The notes below the pieces were generated by a model. It was not told where the DNA came from. It saw only the letters and a program-made list of their open reading frames with translations, and searched no databases. From Actinocorallia herbida (GTDB lineage: Bacteria > Actinomycetota > Actinomycetes > Streptosporangiales > Streptosporangiaceae), in the NCBI RefSeq assembly GCF_003751225.1, contig NZ_RJKE01000001.1:8432001-8496000 (forward strand): 64,000 nucleotides of DNA. The letters are read 5' to 3'. A program made the position numbers and the translations under genes. The first letter of the stretch is position 1; each line of letters starts with the position of its first letter. This document shows, in pieces, positions 24,542 to 34,549 of the stretch.

Positions 24542-26615
24542 CCACGGTTCTCCAGCGCCGGGTCCGCATGAGGTGGGTCTGGATGTCGGTGGCCGGATTG
24601 TCGGGGGCACCGGTGTACCGGGTCCAGTCGCCGTCGCCGTCCAGCCGCCAGGACGCGGTGTCGTCGTTCATGCCCTTGTCGAGGAAGCGGATCAGCTCGT
24701 CGCGATGGCCGACGTCGTTGACCCGGACCATCGCCTCGACGCGGCGGTCGAGGTTGCGGTGCATGAGGTCGGCGCTGCCGAACCACAGTTCCGGGCTGCC
24801 GCCGCACTCGAACGCGTAGACGCGGGAGTGCTCGAGGAACCTGCCGAGGACGCTGCGCACCCTGATGTTGTCCGACATACCCGGCACACCGGGACGCAGT
24901 GCGCATATTCCTCGGACCCAGACGTCGACCCGCACCCCCGCCTGGGACGCCCGGTAGAGCGCGTCGATGAGCACCTCGTCCACGAGGCTGTTGCACTTGA
25001 ACCTGATGTGCGCGGGACGACCGGCGCGGTGGTGCCCGATCTCCCGCTCGATCCGCAGTACGAGGCCGCTGCGCAGGGTGTTCGGCGCGACGAGGAGCTG
25101 CCGGTAGCTGACCTTGCGCGAGTAGCCGGTCAGGTGGTTGAACAGCTCGGTGACGTCCTCGGCGACCTCCGGGTCCGCGGTGAGCAGGCCGAGGTCCTCG
25201 TACAGCCGCGCGGTCTTCGGGTGGTAGTTGCCGGTGCCGATGTGGCAGTAGCGCCGCAGGCTGCCGTCGGGCTCCTGCCGGACGACCAGGGCGAGCTTGC
25301 AGTGCGTCTTCAGGCCGACGAAGCCGTAGACGACGTGGCAGCCCGCCTGTTCGAGCTTGCGCGCCCACTCGATGTTCGCCGACTCGTCGAACCTCGCCTT
25401 GATCTCCACCACGACCACGACCTGCTTGCCCGCGTCGGCGGCGGCGATGAGCGCGTCGACGACGGGCGAGTCGCCGGACGTCCGGTAGAGCGTCTGCTTG
25501 ATCGCGAGCACCCGGGGGTCGTCGGCGGCCTCCTCGATGAGCCGCTGGACGCTCGTGGTGAACGAGTCGTACGGGTGGTGCACGATCACGTCGCGCTCGC
25601 GCAGGGCCGCGAAGATGGTGCCCTCGGACGGCAGCGCGGCCTTGGACGGCACGAACGGCGGGTACTTCAGTTCGGAGCGGTCCAGGTCGGCGATGAGGCT
25701 GAGCCCGCCCAGGTCGAGCGGGCCGGGGACCCGGTAGACCTGCTTCTCGCTGACGCCCAGCTCCTCGGTGAGCAGGTCGAGGACCTCGGCGGAGATGGAC
25801 TCCTCCACCTCGAGCCGGACGGGCGGGCCGAAGCGCCGCCGCAGCAGTTCCTTCTCCAGCGCCTGGAGCAGGTCCTCGGTGATGTCCTCGTCGACTTCGA
25901 GGTCCTGGTTGCGGGTGACCCGGAAGGCGTGCCGCTCGACGATCTCCATCCCGTTGAACAGCTGGGTGAGGTGCGCGGCGATCACGTCCTCCAGCGGCGC
26001 GAACCTGTCCGGCGAGGCCTCCAGCAGGCGCGGGAGCACCTCGGGCACCTTGACCCTGGCGAAGAGCCGCGCCTCGGTCTCGGGGTCGCGGACGACGACG
26101 GCGAGGTTCAGCGAGAGGCCGGAGATGTAGGGGAAGGGGTGCGCGGAGTCCACCACGAGCGGGGTGAGCACCGGGTAGATCCGCTCGCGGAACATCCGGC
26201 TCAGGTTCTCGCGCTCGGTGTCGGCGAGCTCGTCCCAGCGCAGGATCTCGATGCCCTGCTTGGCGAGCGCGGGCAGGATGTCGCCGCGGAAGCAGGCCGC
26301 GTGCCTCAGCATCAGCTCGTGCGCGACGACCGCGGTGCGCTCCAGGACCTCGCGGGGCTGCCTTCCGGACGCCGAGCGCACGGCCAGGCCGGTGGCCATC
26401 CGGCGCATGAGACCGGCGACGCGGACCATGAAGAACTCGTCGAGGTTGGTCGCGAAGATCGACAGGAAGCGGACGCGTTCCAGCAGCGGCAGGTCGGTGT
26501 CCTCGGCGAGTTCCAGGACCCGCTGGTTGAACCTCAGCCAGCTCTCCTCGCGGTCCAGGAACCGGTCATCGGGAAGGTAGTCACCGTGAGGGATTTGTCC
26601 TGGATTCGCAGCCAT
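24531..26615 (-). CDS. ppk: Polyphosphate kinase 1
   Basis: A 694-residue PPK1 with FNQRVLELA and [12 protein letters not shown] near the N-terminus. The two phospholipase-D-like catalytic segments contain [14 protein letters not shown] and [18 protein letters not shown]; their histidines are the phosphoenzyme and active-site residues. It reversibly polymerises ATP gamma-phosphates into inorganic polyphosphate. The start is ATG 26615 with a rather distant AGGGGG. It is coupled to mutT1 downstream and follows the cyclase gene by 61 nt. Confidence 0.96.
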   Translation of the reverse strand: MAANPGQIPHGDYLPDDRFLDREESWLRFNQRVLELAEDTDLPLLERVRFLSIFATNLDEFFMVRVAGLMRRMATGLAVRSASGRQPREVLERTAVVAHELMLRHAACFRGDILPALAKQGIEILRWDELADTERENLSRMFRERIYPVLTPLVVDSAHPFPYISGLSLNLAVVVRDPETEARLFARVKVPEVLPRLLEASPDRFAPLEDVIAAHLTQLFNGMEIVERHAFRVTRNQDLEVDEDITEDLLQALEKELLRRRFGPPVRLEVEESISAEVLDLLTEELGVSEKQVYRVPGPLDLGGLSLIADLDRSELKYPPFVPSKAALPSEGTIFAALRERDVIVHHPYDSFTTSVQRLIEEAADDPRVLAIKQTLYRTSGDSPVVDALIAAADAGKQVVVVVEIKARFDESANIEWARKLEQAGCHVVYGFVGLKTHCKLALVVRQEPDGSLRRYCHIGTGNYHPKTARLYEDLGLLTADPEVAEDVTELFNHLTGYSRKVSYRQLLVAPNTLRSGLVLRIEREIGHHRAGRPAHIRFKCNSLVDEVLIDALYRASQAGVRVDVWVRGICALRPGVPGMSDNIRVRSVLGRFLEHSRVYAFECGGSPELWFGSADLMHRNLDRRVEAMVRVNDVGHRDELIRFLDKGMNDDTASWRLDGDGDWTRYTGAPDNPATDIQTHLMRTRRWRTVDGG

Positions 26616-26676
26616 GATGGTGAATCATCCCCCTTGAAGGTGAACGGATAACAAACTCCGTGTGTCCTCAAGTTTG

Positions 26677-27639
26677 TCATCGCGGTGTGGACCGGCGCAC
26701 CACGTACGGCTGGATGATCCCCAGGCCACGCACGGGTCTACGCACGATCCGGACCAATTCATAGGAAGAATCTCCCTGGAGCTCCTTCGCCAGACCCTCG
26801 TCGGCGACGAGCGTGCCCGGTCGAGCGATCGAGGTGAGCCGGGACGCGAGGTTCACCGTGGTCCCGAAGATGTCGCCCATGAGCGGCAGCACCGGCCCGA
26901 AGGCCATGCCTACCCGGACGTCGGGGACCTCGGTCTCGCGCTGGACCGCCTCGGAGATGTCGATGCCGATCTGCACCCCGGTCGCCGCGGAATCGGCCGC
27001 GTAGAGCACCTCGTCGCCGAGCGTCTTGATCAGCCGGGCGCCGTACGCCGCGACGATGTCGGCGGCCGTCGTCTCGAACCGCTCGACGACCCGGCCCAGC
27101 TCGAACTCGTTCAGCTCCTTGCTCATCGCGGTGAAGGAGACCATGTCGGCGAACCCGACCGCGACCGGCCGCGAGGCGAGTTCCCCGTCCTCCGACATCG
27201 ACGCCATGGCGCGCGCCCCCGCCGCGGCGAGCTGGCGCCGCCACGCGTGCAGCAGCAGCGGCTCCAGATGGCCGAGGAACTGCTCGTTCAGCACCGAGGA
27301 GTCGAGCCCCGCGCCGCGCAGCAGGCCGCTCTGCCATTCGGCGAGCCGCGCCATCGTCTGGCCGAACGCGCGGGCCTGGCCGAGCACCAGCTCCTCGGTC
27401 CGGTCGCCGAGGCTCCCCCGGTCCAGCAGGCCCTTGATCCGGCGCAGCGCCGAGAGATCGCCCTCGGTGAAGGCCGGCACGCCGTCCCCGGGGCTCGCGA
27501 AGCCGAACGAGCGCCACAGCCGCTCGGTGAACTCGGCGGACAAGCCCGTCTCCCGGACGGCGTCCTGGCGGGTGAACCTCAGTTCACCGCCGAGCAGGAG
27601 CTCTTCGAGCTCCCGCACCTCCCGTTCTCGCCCGGACAT
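26677..27639 (-). CDS. Class III adenylate cyclase with N-terminal regulatory domain
   Basis: A soluble 320-residue protein. An N-terminal helical domain (~1-150) resembles the autoinhibitory pH-sensing half of mycobacterial Rv1264; the catalytic domain follows. Metal-binding D165 (GFADMVSF) and D209 (TLGDEV), adenine-selecting K205 and D257 (GDIFG), and transition-state N264 and R268 (VNLASRL) are all present, so an active adenylyl cyclase homodimer is expected. It lies in a minus-strand run ppc-birA-cyclase-ppk-mutT1 with 60-70 nt gaps, possibly co-transcribed. Confidence 0.9.
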   Translation of the reverse strand: MSGREREVRELEELLLGGELRFTRQDAVRETGLSAEFTERLWRSFGFASPGDGVPAFTEGDLSALRRIKGLLDRGSLGDRTEELVLGQARAFGQTMARLAEWQSGLLRGAGLDSSVLNEQFLGHLEPLLLHAWRRQLAAAGARAMASMSEDGELASRPVAVGFADMVSFTAMSKELNEFELGRVVERFETTAADIVAAYGARLIKTLGDEVLYAADSAATGVQIGIDISEAVQRETEVPDVRVGMAFGPVLPLMGDIFGTTVNLASRLTSIARPGTLVADEGLAKELQGDSSYELVRIVRRPVRGLGIIQPYVVRRSTPR

Positions 27640-27709
27640 TTCCCCGTCACTCCCCGATCTCGCGGCTGATCAGCCCCAATGCGACGAACAGGCTATGTGA
27701 TGGCTGTCA

Positions 27710-28600
27710 CTAGTGTCCCGCAGGTCTCGGATTCCGGACATGGACAACGTCGCCCGCGCTGTAGGCGCGCGCGCCCGCCCGCCCCGCGCCGGACGGCTCC
27801 ACGACGAGCCTGCCCTCGGCGTCGACGTCGACGGCCTGGCCCGTCTCGGCGGTCCCACCGGGCAGTTCGATCCGGATCTCGCGGCCCAGCGTGCCGCACA
27901 GATCCCGGTAGGCCGCGCGCAACCCGCTGCCCTCGGGGTCGCCGTCGGCGGCGCGCCACTCGGTGTAGCGCAGCGCCAGCTCCCGCAGGATCGCCTTGAG
28001 CACGGTCTCACGGTCGGTGACCGCGGCGTCCTCGAGCAGCAGGGACGTCGCGGTCGGGACGGGCAGTTCCTCGGCCCGCAGGGACACGTTCAGCCCCACC
28101 CCGACGACGACGGCGTCGTCGGCCTTCTCGGCGAGGATCCCGGCGAGCTTCCGGTCGCCGACCAGGACGTCGTTGGGCCATTTCAGCCCGGCCTCGACCA
28201 CCTCCTCGCCGGTGGCCTCGCCGAACTCCCCGGCCTGGGCCCGCCCGGTGACCGATCTGACGGCCGTCGCGACGGCCACGCCGGTCAGCAGCGGGATCCA
28301 GCCGAGCCGCGCGGGCGGAACCGCGGATCCGGGCCGCAGCAGCACCGAGAACATCAGCCCCGACCGCGGCGGCGCCGCCCAGTCACGGCCCAGCCTGCCC
28401 CGTCCCGCGCGCTGTGCCTCGGCCACCACCGCGACGCCCTCGCGCGCGCCTTCACGCGCGAGGGCCGCCACATCGGCATTGGTGGACCCGGTCTCGTCGA
28501 GCACCCGGATCTCCCGCCAGAACGCGCCCTCCCGAGCCAGCACGCGATTCAGCGCGCGCTCGTTCAACGGCGGCCGATCAAGGTCGGAGTACGCTCCCAT
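27710..28600 (-). CDS. birA: Biotin--[acetyl-CoA-carboxylase] ligase
   Basis: A 296-residue biotin protein ligase with ETGSTN, the biotinyl-5'-AMP loop GRGRLGRDW, and KWPNDVLVGDRKLAGIL. There is no N-terminal DNA-binding domain, so it is a monofunctional ligase that biotinylates the carrier domain of acyl-CoA carboxylases such as the alpha subunit at 50271. Two close in-frame ATGs exist (28609 and 28600); I chose 28600 without strong evidence. It sits between ppc and the cyclase gene and close to the divergent carboxylase beta subunit. Confidence 0.92.
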   Translation of the reverse strand: MGAYSDLDRPPLNERALNRVLAREGAFWREIRVLDETGSTNADVAALAREGAREGVAVVAEAQRAGRGRLGRDWAAPPRSGLMFSVLLRPGSAVPPARLGWIPLLTGVAVATAVRSVTGRAQAGEFGEATGEEVVEAGLKWPNDVLVGDRKLAGILAEKADDAVVVGVGLNVSLRAEELPVPTATSLLLEDAAVTDRETVLKAILRELALRYTEWRAADGDPEGSGLRAAYRDLCGTLGREIRIELPGGTAETGQAVDVDAEGRLVVEPSGAGRAGARAYSAGDVVHVRNPRPAGH

Positions 28601-28668
28601 GCCCCCCATCAAACCCCACGCGCGGAACCTGCGGAGTGTCGGGCACGTCACCCGGTGCGCCGAACGGG

Positions 28669-31326
28669 TCAGCCGGTGTTCTGGAGGCCGGCGGCGACGC
28701 CGTTGACGGTGAGGAGGAGGAGGTTCTCCAGGCGGGTGAGGTCGGCTTCGGCGGCTTCGCCGGAGCGGAGGGTCTTGAGGGCGCGGAGCTGGAGGTAGCT
28801 GAGGGCGTCGACGTAGGGGTTGCGGAGCTCGACGGCGCGGGAGAGCACCGTGCGGTTCTCCAGCAGGCGGCGGTGCCCCGTGACGCTCTTGACCAGCTCC
28901 AGGGTGCGGTCGTACTCGGCGATGACGGTGTCGGCGAGGTCGTCGCGGCCGCCGAGCGCCAGGTAGCGGACGGCGATGGGCCGGTCGGTCTTGGCCAGCG
29001 ACATCTCCGCGTTGTCGATCATCGCGTTGAACAGCGGCCAGGACGCGTACGCCTCGCGCAGGTCGGGGTCGTCGGCGACGGCGGCGAGGCCGGAGCCGAG
29101 CCCGTACCAGGCGGGGAGGTTCACCCGGGTCTGGGTCCAGGCGAACACCCACGGGATGGCGCGCAGGTCGTCCAGGGAGGACGCGCCGGTGCGGCGGGCC
29201 GGGCGGGAGCCGATCCGCAGCTCGCCGATCTCGGCCAGCGGCGACACCCGGGAGAACCACTCGGCGAAGCCGTCGGTCTCGACGAGCTCGCGGAACGCCT
29301 TGTGCGCGGCGTCGCTGATCCGGTCGGCCAGCGGCCGGAACCGGGCGGCGGCCTCCTGGACCGTCCGCTCGACGGCCGGGGTGGAGGCCAGCAGGATCGC
29401 GTTGGTGACCTGCTCGACATGGCGCTTGGCGATCTCGGGGTGGCCGTACCTGGCGAAGATGACCTCGCCCTGCTCGGTGACCTTGAACCTGCCGTCGACC
29501 GAGCCGGGCGGCTGGGCGAGGATCGCGCGGTTCACCGGGCCGCCGCCGCGGCCGAGCGAGCCGCCGCGGCCGTGGAAGAGGGTGAGGGTGATGCTGTTCT
29601 CCTCGGCCCAGCGGGCCAGGGCCTCCTGGGTGTCGTACAGCAGCAGGGTCGCGCTGGCCGGGCCCATGTCCTTGGCCGAGTCGGAGTAGCCGAGCATCAC
29701 CTCCAGGCGGCGCCCGGTCTGGCCGAGCCTCCGCTGGACCGGGACGAGCCGGATGGCCTCGGCGAGGACCGACACCGCGCGCTGGAGGTCGTCGCCGGTC
29801 TCGAACAGCGGGACGACGTCGAGGGTCGGCGCGGCGTCGCCCAGGGACTCGGCCAGCTCGTAGACGGCGGCGATGTCGGCGGCCGACCGGGAGAACGACA
29901 CGATGTAGCGGGAGCAGGACGAGACGCCGAAGCGCTTCTGCGCCCACGCCATGACGCGCAGGGTGTCGAGGACCTCCTCGGTCTCGGCCGACAGGGCGCC
30001 GCCCCGCCTGACCTCGGTGAGGGCCCGCTCGTGGACCGCGGAGTGCTGGCGGATCTCCAGCTCGGCGAGGTGGAAGCCGAACGTCTCGACCTGCCAGATG
30101 AGGTGCTGGAGCTCGCCGTAGGCCTGCCGGGGCGCGCCGACCTCGGCGAGGGAGTCCTGGATGAGGACGAGGTCGTCGAGGAGCTGCTCGGGGCCCGCGT
30201 AGCCGAGGTCGGCGTTGCGCTCGCGGGTCGCCTTGATCCGCTCGGCGGCGTACAGCAGGTACTGCCGGTGCGGCTCGCCCGGCGAGCGGGCGGCGAGCTC
30301 GGCGAGCGCCTCGGGCTGCGCGGTGCGCGCCGCCGCGATGGCGTTGCGCAGGGCCGCGGAGGCCGGGGTGGTGCTCTGGTTGACCGTGAGCTGCCTGCCG
30401 ATGCGGGTGGCGGCGTTCTCCAGCGCGATGAGGACGTGCTGCGACTGGATCTTCAGCGCCTGCCGGGTGACCTGCGCGGTGACGAACGGGTTGCCGTCGC
30501 GGTCGCCGCCGATCCAGCTCCCGTACCTGACGTAGGCGGGCGCGAGGGGCGGCTCGGCCCCGGCGACGTCGAGCTCGTCGGCCTCGGTCCTGCCCTGGCC
30601 CTTGAGCACGATGTCGAGGGAGCGGTAGATCGCCGGGATCACCCGGAAGATCGTCTCGTCGAAGGTGGCGAGGGCGACGCGGACCTCGTCGAGCGGGTCC
30701 ATCGCCTCGTGCCGGCGCTGGGCGGTGCGCCAGAGGAGGTCGATCTCCTCGCGCAGGCGGCGGCGCAGGTCCGTCTTCTCGCTGTAGCCGCGCGCCGGGC
30801 TGTTGTACTCGTGCAGCAGGTCGCTCACCCGGGTGAGCGAGGTCACGACGGCGCGGCGGCGGGCCTCGGTCGGGTGCGCGGTGAAGACCGGGCGGAACTC
30901 CAGCCCGGCGACGGCCTCGACGGGGTCGGCGAGTTCGGCGACCGCGGCCTTGACCGAGCTGCGCTGCGGGGCGCCGCCCTCGACGTCGCGCTCGCGCAGG
31001 GTCCGGATGCGGTGGTGCTCTTCGGCGAGGTTGGTCAGGTGGAAGTACACGGAGAAGGCGCGGGCCACGAGCTCGGCGCGTTCCATCGGCCAGGCCGCCA
31101 CAAAGGAGATGATCTCCTCGGCGGCCTTCTCCCGCTGGGCGGATTCGCCCTTGCGGGCCCCGATGACGGCGTGGCGCAGCCGTTCGACGTCGTCGAGGAG
31201 GCCCTGGCCGCCGTACTCGACGAGCACATGGCCGAGCAGGGCGCCCAGCAGCCGGACGTCCGCGCGCAACTCCTCGGGCAGGTCCACTCTGATCTGGGTA
31301 GCAAGGTTCTCGGTCACGATCGGCAT
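28669..31326 (-). CDS. ppc: Phosphoenolpyruvate carboxylase
   Basis: A full-length 885-residue bacterial PEPC. The catalytic H151 is in VFTAHPTEARRR, with GYSDSAKDMG, FHGRGGSLGRGGGP and the terminal QNTG present. It carboxylates PEP to oxaloacetate with bicarbonate, refilling the TCA cycle. The ATG at 31326 follows a promoter in which TATAGA lies inside an ATTGGT-ACCAAT palindrome resembling a DasR site, so GlcNAc-responsive control is possible. It diverges from the carboxylase beta gene. Confidence 0.97.
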   Translation of the reverse strand: MPIVTENLATQIRVDLPEELRADVRLLGALLGHVLVEYGGQGLLDDVERLRHAVIGARKGESAQREKAAEEIISFVAAWPMERAELVARAFSVYFHLTNLAEEHHRIRTLRERDVEGGAPQRSSVKAAVAELADPVEAVAGLEFRPVFTAHPTEARRRAVVTSLTRVSDLLHEYNSPARGYSEKTDLRRRLREEIDLLWRTAQRRHEAMDPLDEVRVALATFDETIFRVIPAIYRSLDIVLKGQGRTEADELDVAGAEPPLAPAYVRYGSWIGGDRDGNPFVTAQVTRQALKIQSQHVLIALENAATRIGRQLTVNQSTTPASAALRNAIAAARTAQPEALAELAARSPGEPHRQYLLYAAERIKATRERNADLGYAGPEQLLDDLVLIQDSLAEVGAPRQAYGELQHLIWQVETFGFHLAELEIRQHSAVHERALTEVRRGGALSAETEEVLDTLRVMAWAQKRFGVSSCSRYIVSFSRSAADIAAVYELAESLGDAAPTLDVVPLFETGDDLQRAVSVLAEAIRLVPVQRRLGQTGRRLEVMLGYSDSAKDMGPASATLLLYDTQEALARWAEENSITLTLFHGRGGSLGRGGGPVNRAILAQPPGSVDGRFKVTEQGEVIFARYGHPEIAKRHVEQVTNAILLASTPAVERTVQEAAARFRPLADRISDAAHKAFRELVETDGFAEWFSRVSPLAEIGELRIGSRPARRTGASSLDDLRAIPWVFAWTQTRVNLPAWYGLGSGLAAVADDPDLREAYASWPLFNAMIDNAEMSLAKTDRPIAVRYLALGGRDDLADTVIAEYDRTLELVKSVTGHRRLLENRTVLSRAVELRNPYVDALSYLQLRALKTLRSGEAAEADLTRLENLLLLTVNGVAAGLQNTG

Positions 31327-31341
31327 CCTACAGAGGAATCA

Positions 31342-31357
31342 ATTGGTCTATACCAAT
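31342..31357. promoter_or_regulatory. DasR-like palindrome overlapping the ppc -10
   Basis: ATTGGTCTATACCAAT agrees with 13 of 16 positions of the known dre consensus A(C/G)TGGTCTAGACCA(G/C)T for the GntR regulator DasR. On the minus strand it contains TATAGA, a good -10 for ppc, 16-31 nt upstream of the start codon. GntR-family control is inferred. Confidence 0.5.
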
Positions 31358-31425
31358 GGGTTCTCCCGGATCCCCGGATTCGGTCCGGCACCCGTACCGA
31401 GCGGGGTTCGGGCGCGGTCACATAC

Positions 31426-31439
31426 CCCGGTGCACCGGG
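31426..31439. promoter_or_regulatory. Palindrome CCCGGTGCACCGGG upstream of the carboxylase beta gene
   Basis: A perfect 14-bp inverted repeat sits immediately before a TTGACA sequence (31441-31446) and 31 nt upstream of the ATG of the beta subunit. It is a candidate operator. The regulator is unknown. Confidence 0.4.
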
Positions 31440-31469
31440 TTTGACAAGTGACTGGTTACTCTTTCGCCC

Positions 31470-33062
31470 ATGGCGATGGAAGCGGTTGAACCCCCGGTCG
31501 AAAAGATCGACATCCACACCACGGCGGGAAAAATCGCCGACCTTGAGCGACGCAGGTACGAAGCCGTGCACGCCGGGTCGGCCGCCGCGGTGGAGAAGCA
31601 GCACGCGAAGGGCAAGATGACCGCTCGCGAGCGGATCGACGCCCTGATGGACGAAGGCTCCTTTGTGGAGTTCGACGAGTTCGCGCGGCACAGGTCCACC
31701 ATGTTCGGGCTCGAGAAGAAGCGCCCCTACAGCGACGGCGTGGTCATCGGCTACGGCACCGTCGACGGCCGTCAGGTGTGCGTGTTCTCCCAGGACGTCA
31801 TGGCCTTCGGCGGATCCCTGGGCGAGGTCTACGGCGAGAAGATCGTCAAGATGCTCGACATGGCGCTGAGCACCGGTTGCCCGATCGTCGGCATCAACGA
31901 GGGCGGCGGCGCGCGGATCCAGGAGGGCGTGGTGGCCCTCGGCCTCTACGCCGAGATCTTCAAGCGCAACGTGCACGCCAGCGGCGTCATCCCGCAGATC
32001 TCGCTGATCATGGGCGCGACCGCGGGCGGCCACGTGTACTCCCCCGCGCTCACCGACTTCATCGTCATGGTCGACCAGACGTCGCACATGTTCATCACCG
32101 GCCCCGACGTGATCAAGACGGTCACCGGCGAGGAGGTGACGTTCGAGGAACTGGGCGGCGCGCACACGCACAACGCCAAGTCCGGTGTCTCGCACTACAT
32201 GGCCTCCGACGAGACCGACGCGATCGACTACGTCAAGGCGCTGCTGTCCTACCTGCCCTCGAACAACATGTCCGAGGCGCCGGAGTTCGAGCAGGCGGCC
32301 GAGCTGGACACCGTGCCCGAGCTGGACACGATCATCCCGGACTCGGCGAACCAGCCCTACGACATGAAGACGATCATCGAGTCGGTCGTGGACGACGGGG
32401 ACTTCCTGGAGGTCCAGCCCCTGTTCGCGCCGAACATCGTGGTCGGCTACGCCCGCGTCGACGGCCGCAGCGTCGGCATCGTGGCCAACCAGCCGATGCA
32501 GTTCGCGGGCTGCCTCGACATCGACGCCTCGGAGAAGGCCGCCCGGTTCATCCGGACCTGTGACGCCTTCAACGTGCCCGTCCTGACCTTCGTGGACGTG
32601 CCCGGCTTCCTGCCCGGCACCGACCAGGAGTACAACGGCATCATCCGGCGCGGCGCGAAGCTGCTGTACGCCTACGCCGAGGCGACCGTCCCGCTGATCA
32701 CGGTCATCACCCGCAAGGCCTACGGCGGCGCCTACGACGTCATGGGCTCCAAGCACCTCGGCGCCGACGTCAACCTGGCGTGGCCGACCGCGCAGATCGC
32801 GGTCATGGGCGCGCAGGGCGCGGTGAACATCCTGTACCGCCGTGAACTCGCCGCCGCCGACGACGCCGACGCGCGCCGCGCCGAGCTCGTCACCGAGTAC
32901 GAGGACACGCTGGCCAACCCCTACATCGCCGCCGAGCGCGGGTATGTGGACGCGGTCATCATGCCCTCGGAGACCCGTGCGCACGTCATCAAGGCGCTGC
33001 GGGCCCTGCGGGAGAAGCGCAAGACGCTGCCGCCGAAGAAGCACGGCAACATCCCGCTGTAA
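31470..33062 (+). CDS. pccB: Acyl-CoA carboxylase beta subunit (propionyl-CoA type)
   Basis: A 530-residue biotin-dependent carboxyltransferase with both crotonase-like halves: GGARIQEG and [13 protein letters not shown] in the N-terminal half, then DVPGFLPG and [18 protein letters not shown]. The Asp at about 423 in GGAYDVM corresponds to the residue reported to favour propionyl-CoA in Streptomyces PccB. It transfers carboxyl from carboxybiotin to acyl-CoA, giving (methyl)malonyl-CoA. ATGs at 31470 and 31476 both work. The epsilon subunit gene follows after 36 nt; the alpha subunit is 17 kb away. Confidence 0.95.
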   Translation: MAMEAVEPPVEKIDIHTTAGKIADLERRRYEAVHAGSAAAVEKQHAKGKMTARERIDALMDEGSFVEFDEFARHRSTMFGLEKKRPYSDGVVIGYGTVDGRQVCVFSQDVMAFGGSLGEVYGEKIVKMLDMALSTGCPIVGINEGGGARIQEGVVALGLYAEIFKRNVHASGVIPQISLIMGATAGGHVYSPALTDFIVMVDQTSHMFITGPDVIKTVTGEEVTFEELGGAHTHNAKSGVSHYMASDETDAIDYVKALLSYLPSNNMSEAPEFEQAAELDTVPELDTIIPDSANQPYDMKTIIESVVDDGDFLEVQPLFAPNIVVGYARVDGRSVGIVANQPMQFAGCLDIDASEKAARFIRTCDAFNVPVLTFVDVPGFLPGTDQEYNGIIRRGAKLLYAYAEATVPLITVITRKAYGGAYDVMGSKHLGADVNLAWPTAQIAVMGAQGAVNILYRRELAAADDADARRAELVTEYEDTLANPYIAAERGYVDAVIMPSETRAHVIKALRALREKRKTLPPKKHGNIPL

Positions 33063-33098
33063 CGCGCCTCAGGCCGAGGGACAACAAGGGGACGTTTC

Positions 33099-33308
33099 AT
33101 GAGTGAAAGACCGTTTCTTCAGGTCATCAAGGGTGACGCGACCCCGGAGGAGGTGGCCGCGCTGATCGCGGTCGTCTCCGCCCGCGCGACGGCCCCCGCC
33201 GCGGCCCCGGCGCGCCGCGGGTCGGTGTGGACGGACAGGTCGCGCCTGGTCCGCGGGCCGGTCCAGGCGGGTCCCGGCGCGTGGCGGGCGAGCGCGCTGC
33301 CGCGCTGA
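33099..33308 (+). CDS. accE: Acyl-CoA carboxylase epsilon subunit
   Basis: A small 69-residue protein whose N-terminus (FLQVIKGDATPEEVAALIAVV) and Trp-containing end (SVWTDRSR, GPGAWRAS) are characteristic of the actinobacterial epsilon subunit. The subunit stabilises the alpha-beta complex and raises activity. The middle is Ala/Pro-rich. It lies directly after the beta gene and before a strong hairpin, so the two form a unit. Confidence 0.9.
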   Translation: MSERPFLQVIKGDATPEEVAALIAVVSARATAPAAAPARRGSVWTDRSRLVRGPVQAGPGAWRASALPR

Positions 33309-33311
33309 GCC

Positions 33312-33337
33312 TTCGCGGGGGCGCTCCGGCGCCCCCG
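33312..33337. terminator. Terminator after accE
   Basis: An 11-bp GC stem (33312-33322 pairing with 33327-33337) with a TCCG tetraloop begins 3 nt after the accE stop. It has no T tract. Confidence 0.7.
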
Positions 33338-33406
33338 CGCGGCACTCGAAAAGGCGGTCTCAAGTAGCTCCTCGGAAAGGCTCGGTGCCTTTAAGGTGGG
33401 GTTCCC

Positions 33407-34477
33407 ATGGCTGCCTCCGAGTTTCTCCCGCAACCTGCCCGCTATGCCGTTTTTGTCGATGCGGGTTACCTTTATGCCGCTTCTGGGGCCCTTCTTCTTG
33501 AAGCGTCCTCCCGGCGCGAGTACCGGGTCTTCGCGGAAAAGCTCATCAAGGCGCTCACCGCGCACGCCGACGAACGCATCAACGGCGAACTCCTGCGGCT
33601 CTACTGGTTCGACGCCGCCCCCCGCAAGCAGCCGACGGTCGAGCAGCGCGTCATCGCCAACCTCCCGCTGGTGAAACTGCGCCTCGGCAACCTCAACGCG
33701 CAGGGTCAGCAGAAGGGCGTCGACGCCCAGTTGCGCGCCGACCTCGAATCGCTCGCCCGGCACCGTGCGATCACCGACGCGGTCCTGCTCGCCGGAGACG
33801 AGGACATGCTCCCCGCCGTCGAGGCGGCGCAGAGCTACGGCGTGCGGGTCCACCTGTGGGGCGTGGAGCCCACCCATGGCTCCAACCAGGCCGAATGGCT
33901 GGTGTGGGAGTCCGACACCGTCGAGGTGCTGCCGGCCGACTTCGTGCGGCCCTACTTCGCCCGTGCCGGACTGCTCCCGGGCGGGGAGGCCGCCACCCCG
34001 GCCGTCGCGGCGTCCACCAGCCGTCCGGCGGTGCCCTCGCCGTCGCAGGTGTTCGCGGGCAAGGTCGCGCCGCCGCCGCCCGTGCGGCCCCCGCTGCCGT
34101 CCACCGCGGCCGCGGCCGTCGGCTCGGCCGGGAAGGCCATCGAGGCCAAGTCGCTGGAGAGCAGGGGCGCCGACCTCAGGACCGGCGAGGCCAAGGCCAC
34201 CGAGAGCAAGCTCGGGCCCGACCGGGGCGCGATGCTGGAGGTCGGCGAGCACGTCGCGCAGAAGTGGGTGTTCGAGCGGGGCCGCGACAACATCCGCGAC
34301 CTGCTGCCGGGGCCGATCCTGCCGCCCGTCATCGACAAGGAGCTGCTGATCGACGCCGAGAAGATCCTCGGCAGGTCGCTGCGGCCCTACCAGGAGGCGC
34401 GGACCTGGCTGCGCGACGGGTTCTGGGAGCGGGTCTACCGCGAGTTCGGCATCGGCGTCGGCACCTCGGACTCCTGA
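33407..34477 (+). CDS. NYN domain-containing protein
   Basis: Of 356 residues, ~10-185 form a NYN/PIN-like nuclease fold with acidic catalytic positions in FVDAGYLY, KGVDAQLR and LLAGDEDMLP. Such domains are metal-dependent RNases or degraded relatives. Residues 190-240 are Pro/Ala-rich linker, and a C-terminal ~100-residue domain (WVFERGRDNIRDLLPG, ILGRSLRPYQEART) looks structured but unfamiliar. The ATG at 33407 has AAGGTGGGG upstream. It is the first gene of the block separating accE from accA; its RNA target is unknown. Confidence 0.85.
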   Translation: MAASEFLPQPARYAVFVDAGYLYAASGALLLEASSRREYRVFAEKLIKALTAHADERINGELLRLYWFDAAPRKQPTVEQRVIANLPLVKLRLGNLNAQGQQKGVDAQLRADLESLARHRAITDAVLLAGDEDMLPAVEAAQSYGVRVHLWGVEPTHGSNQAEWLVWESDTVEVLPADFVRPYFARAGLLPGGEAATPAVAASTSRPAVPSPSQVFAGKVAPPPPVRPPLPSTAAAAVGSAGKAIEAKSLESRGADLRTGEAKATESKLGPDRGAMLEVGEHVAQKWVFERGRDNIRDLLPGPILPPVIDKELLIDAEKILGRSLRPYQEARTWLRDGFWERVYREFGIGVGTSDS

Positions 34478-34549
34478 CGGCCCCCGGAACGTCCCAAGCT
34501 CACGCCAAGCCATGAACACCGGGGGTGACCGGCTCGGTACCCTCGGCCG

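Noticed and set aside
28414-31620. Long plus-strand open frame opposite ppc
   Set aside because: PEP carboxylase motifs on the minus strand are unambiguous; this frame is low-complexity shadow sequence.
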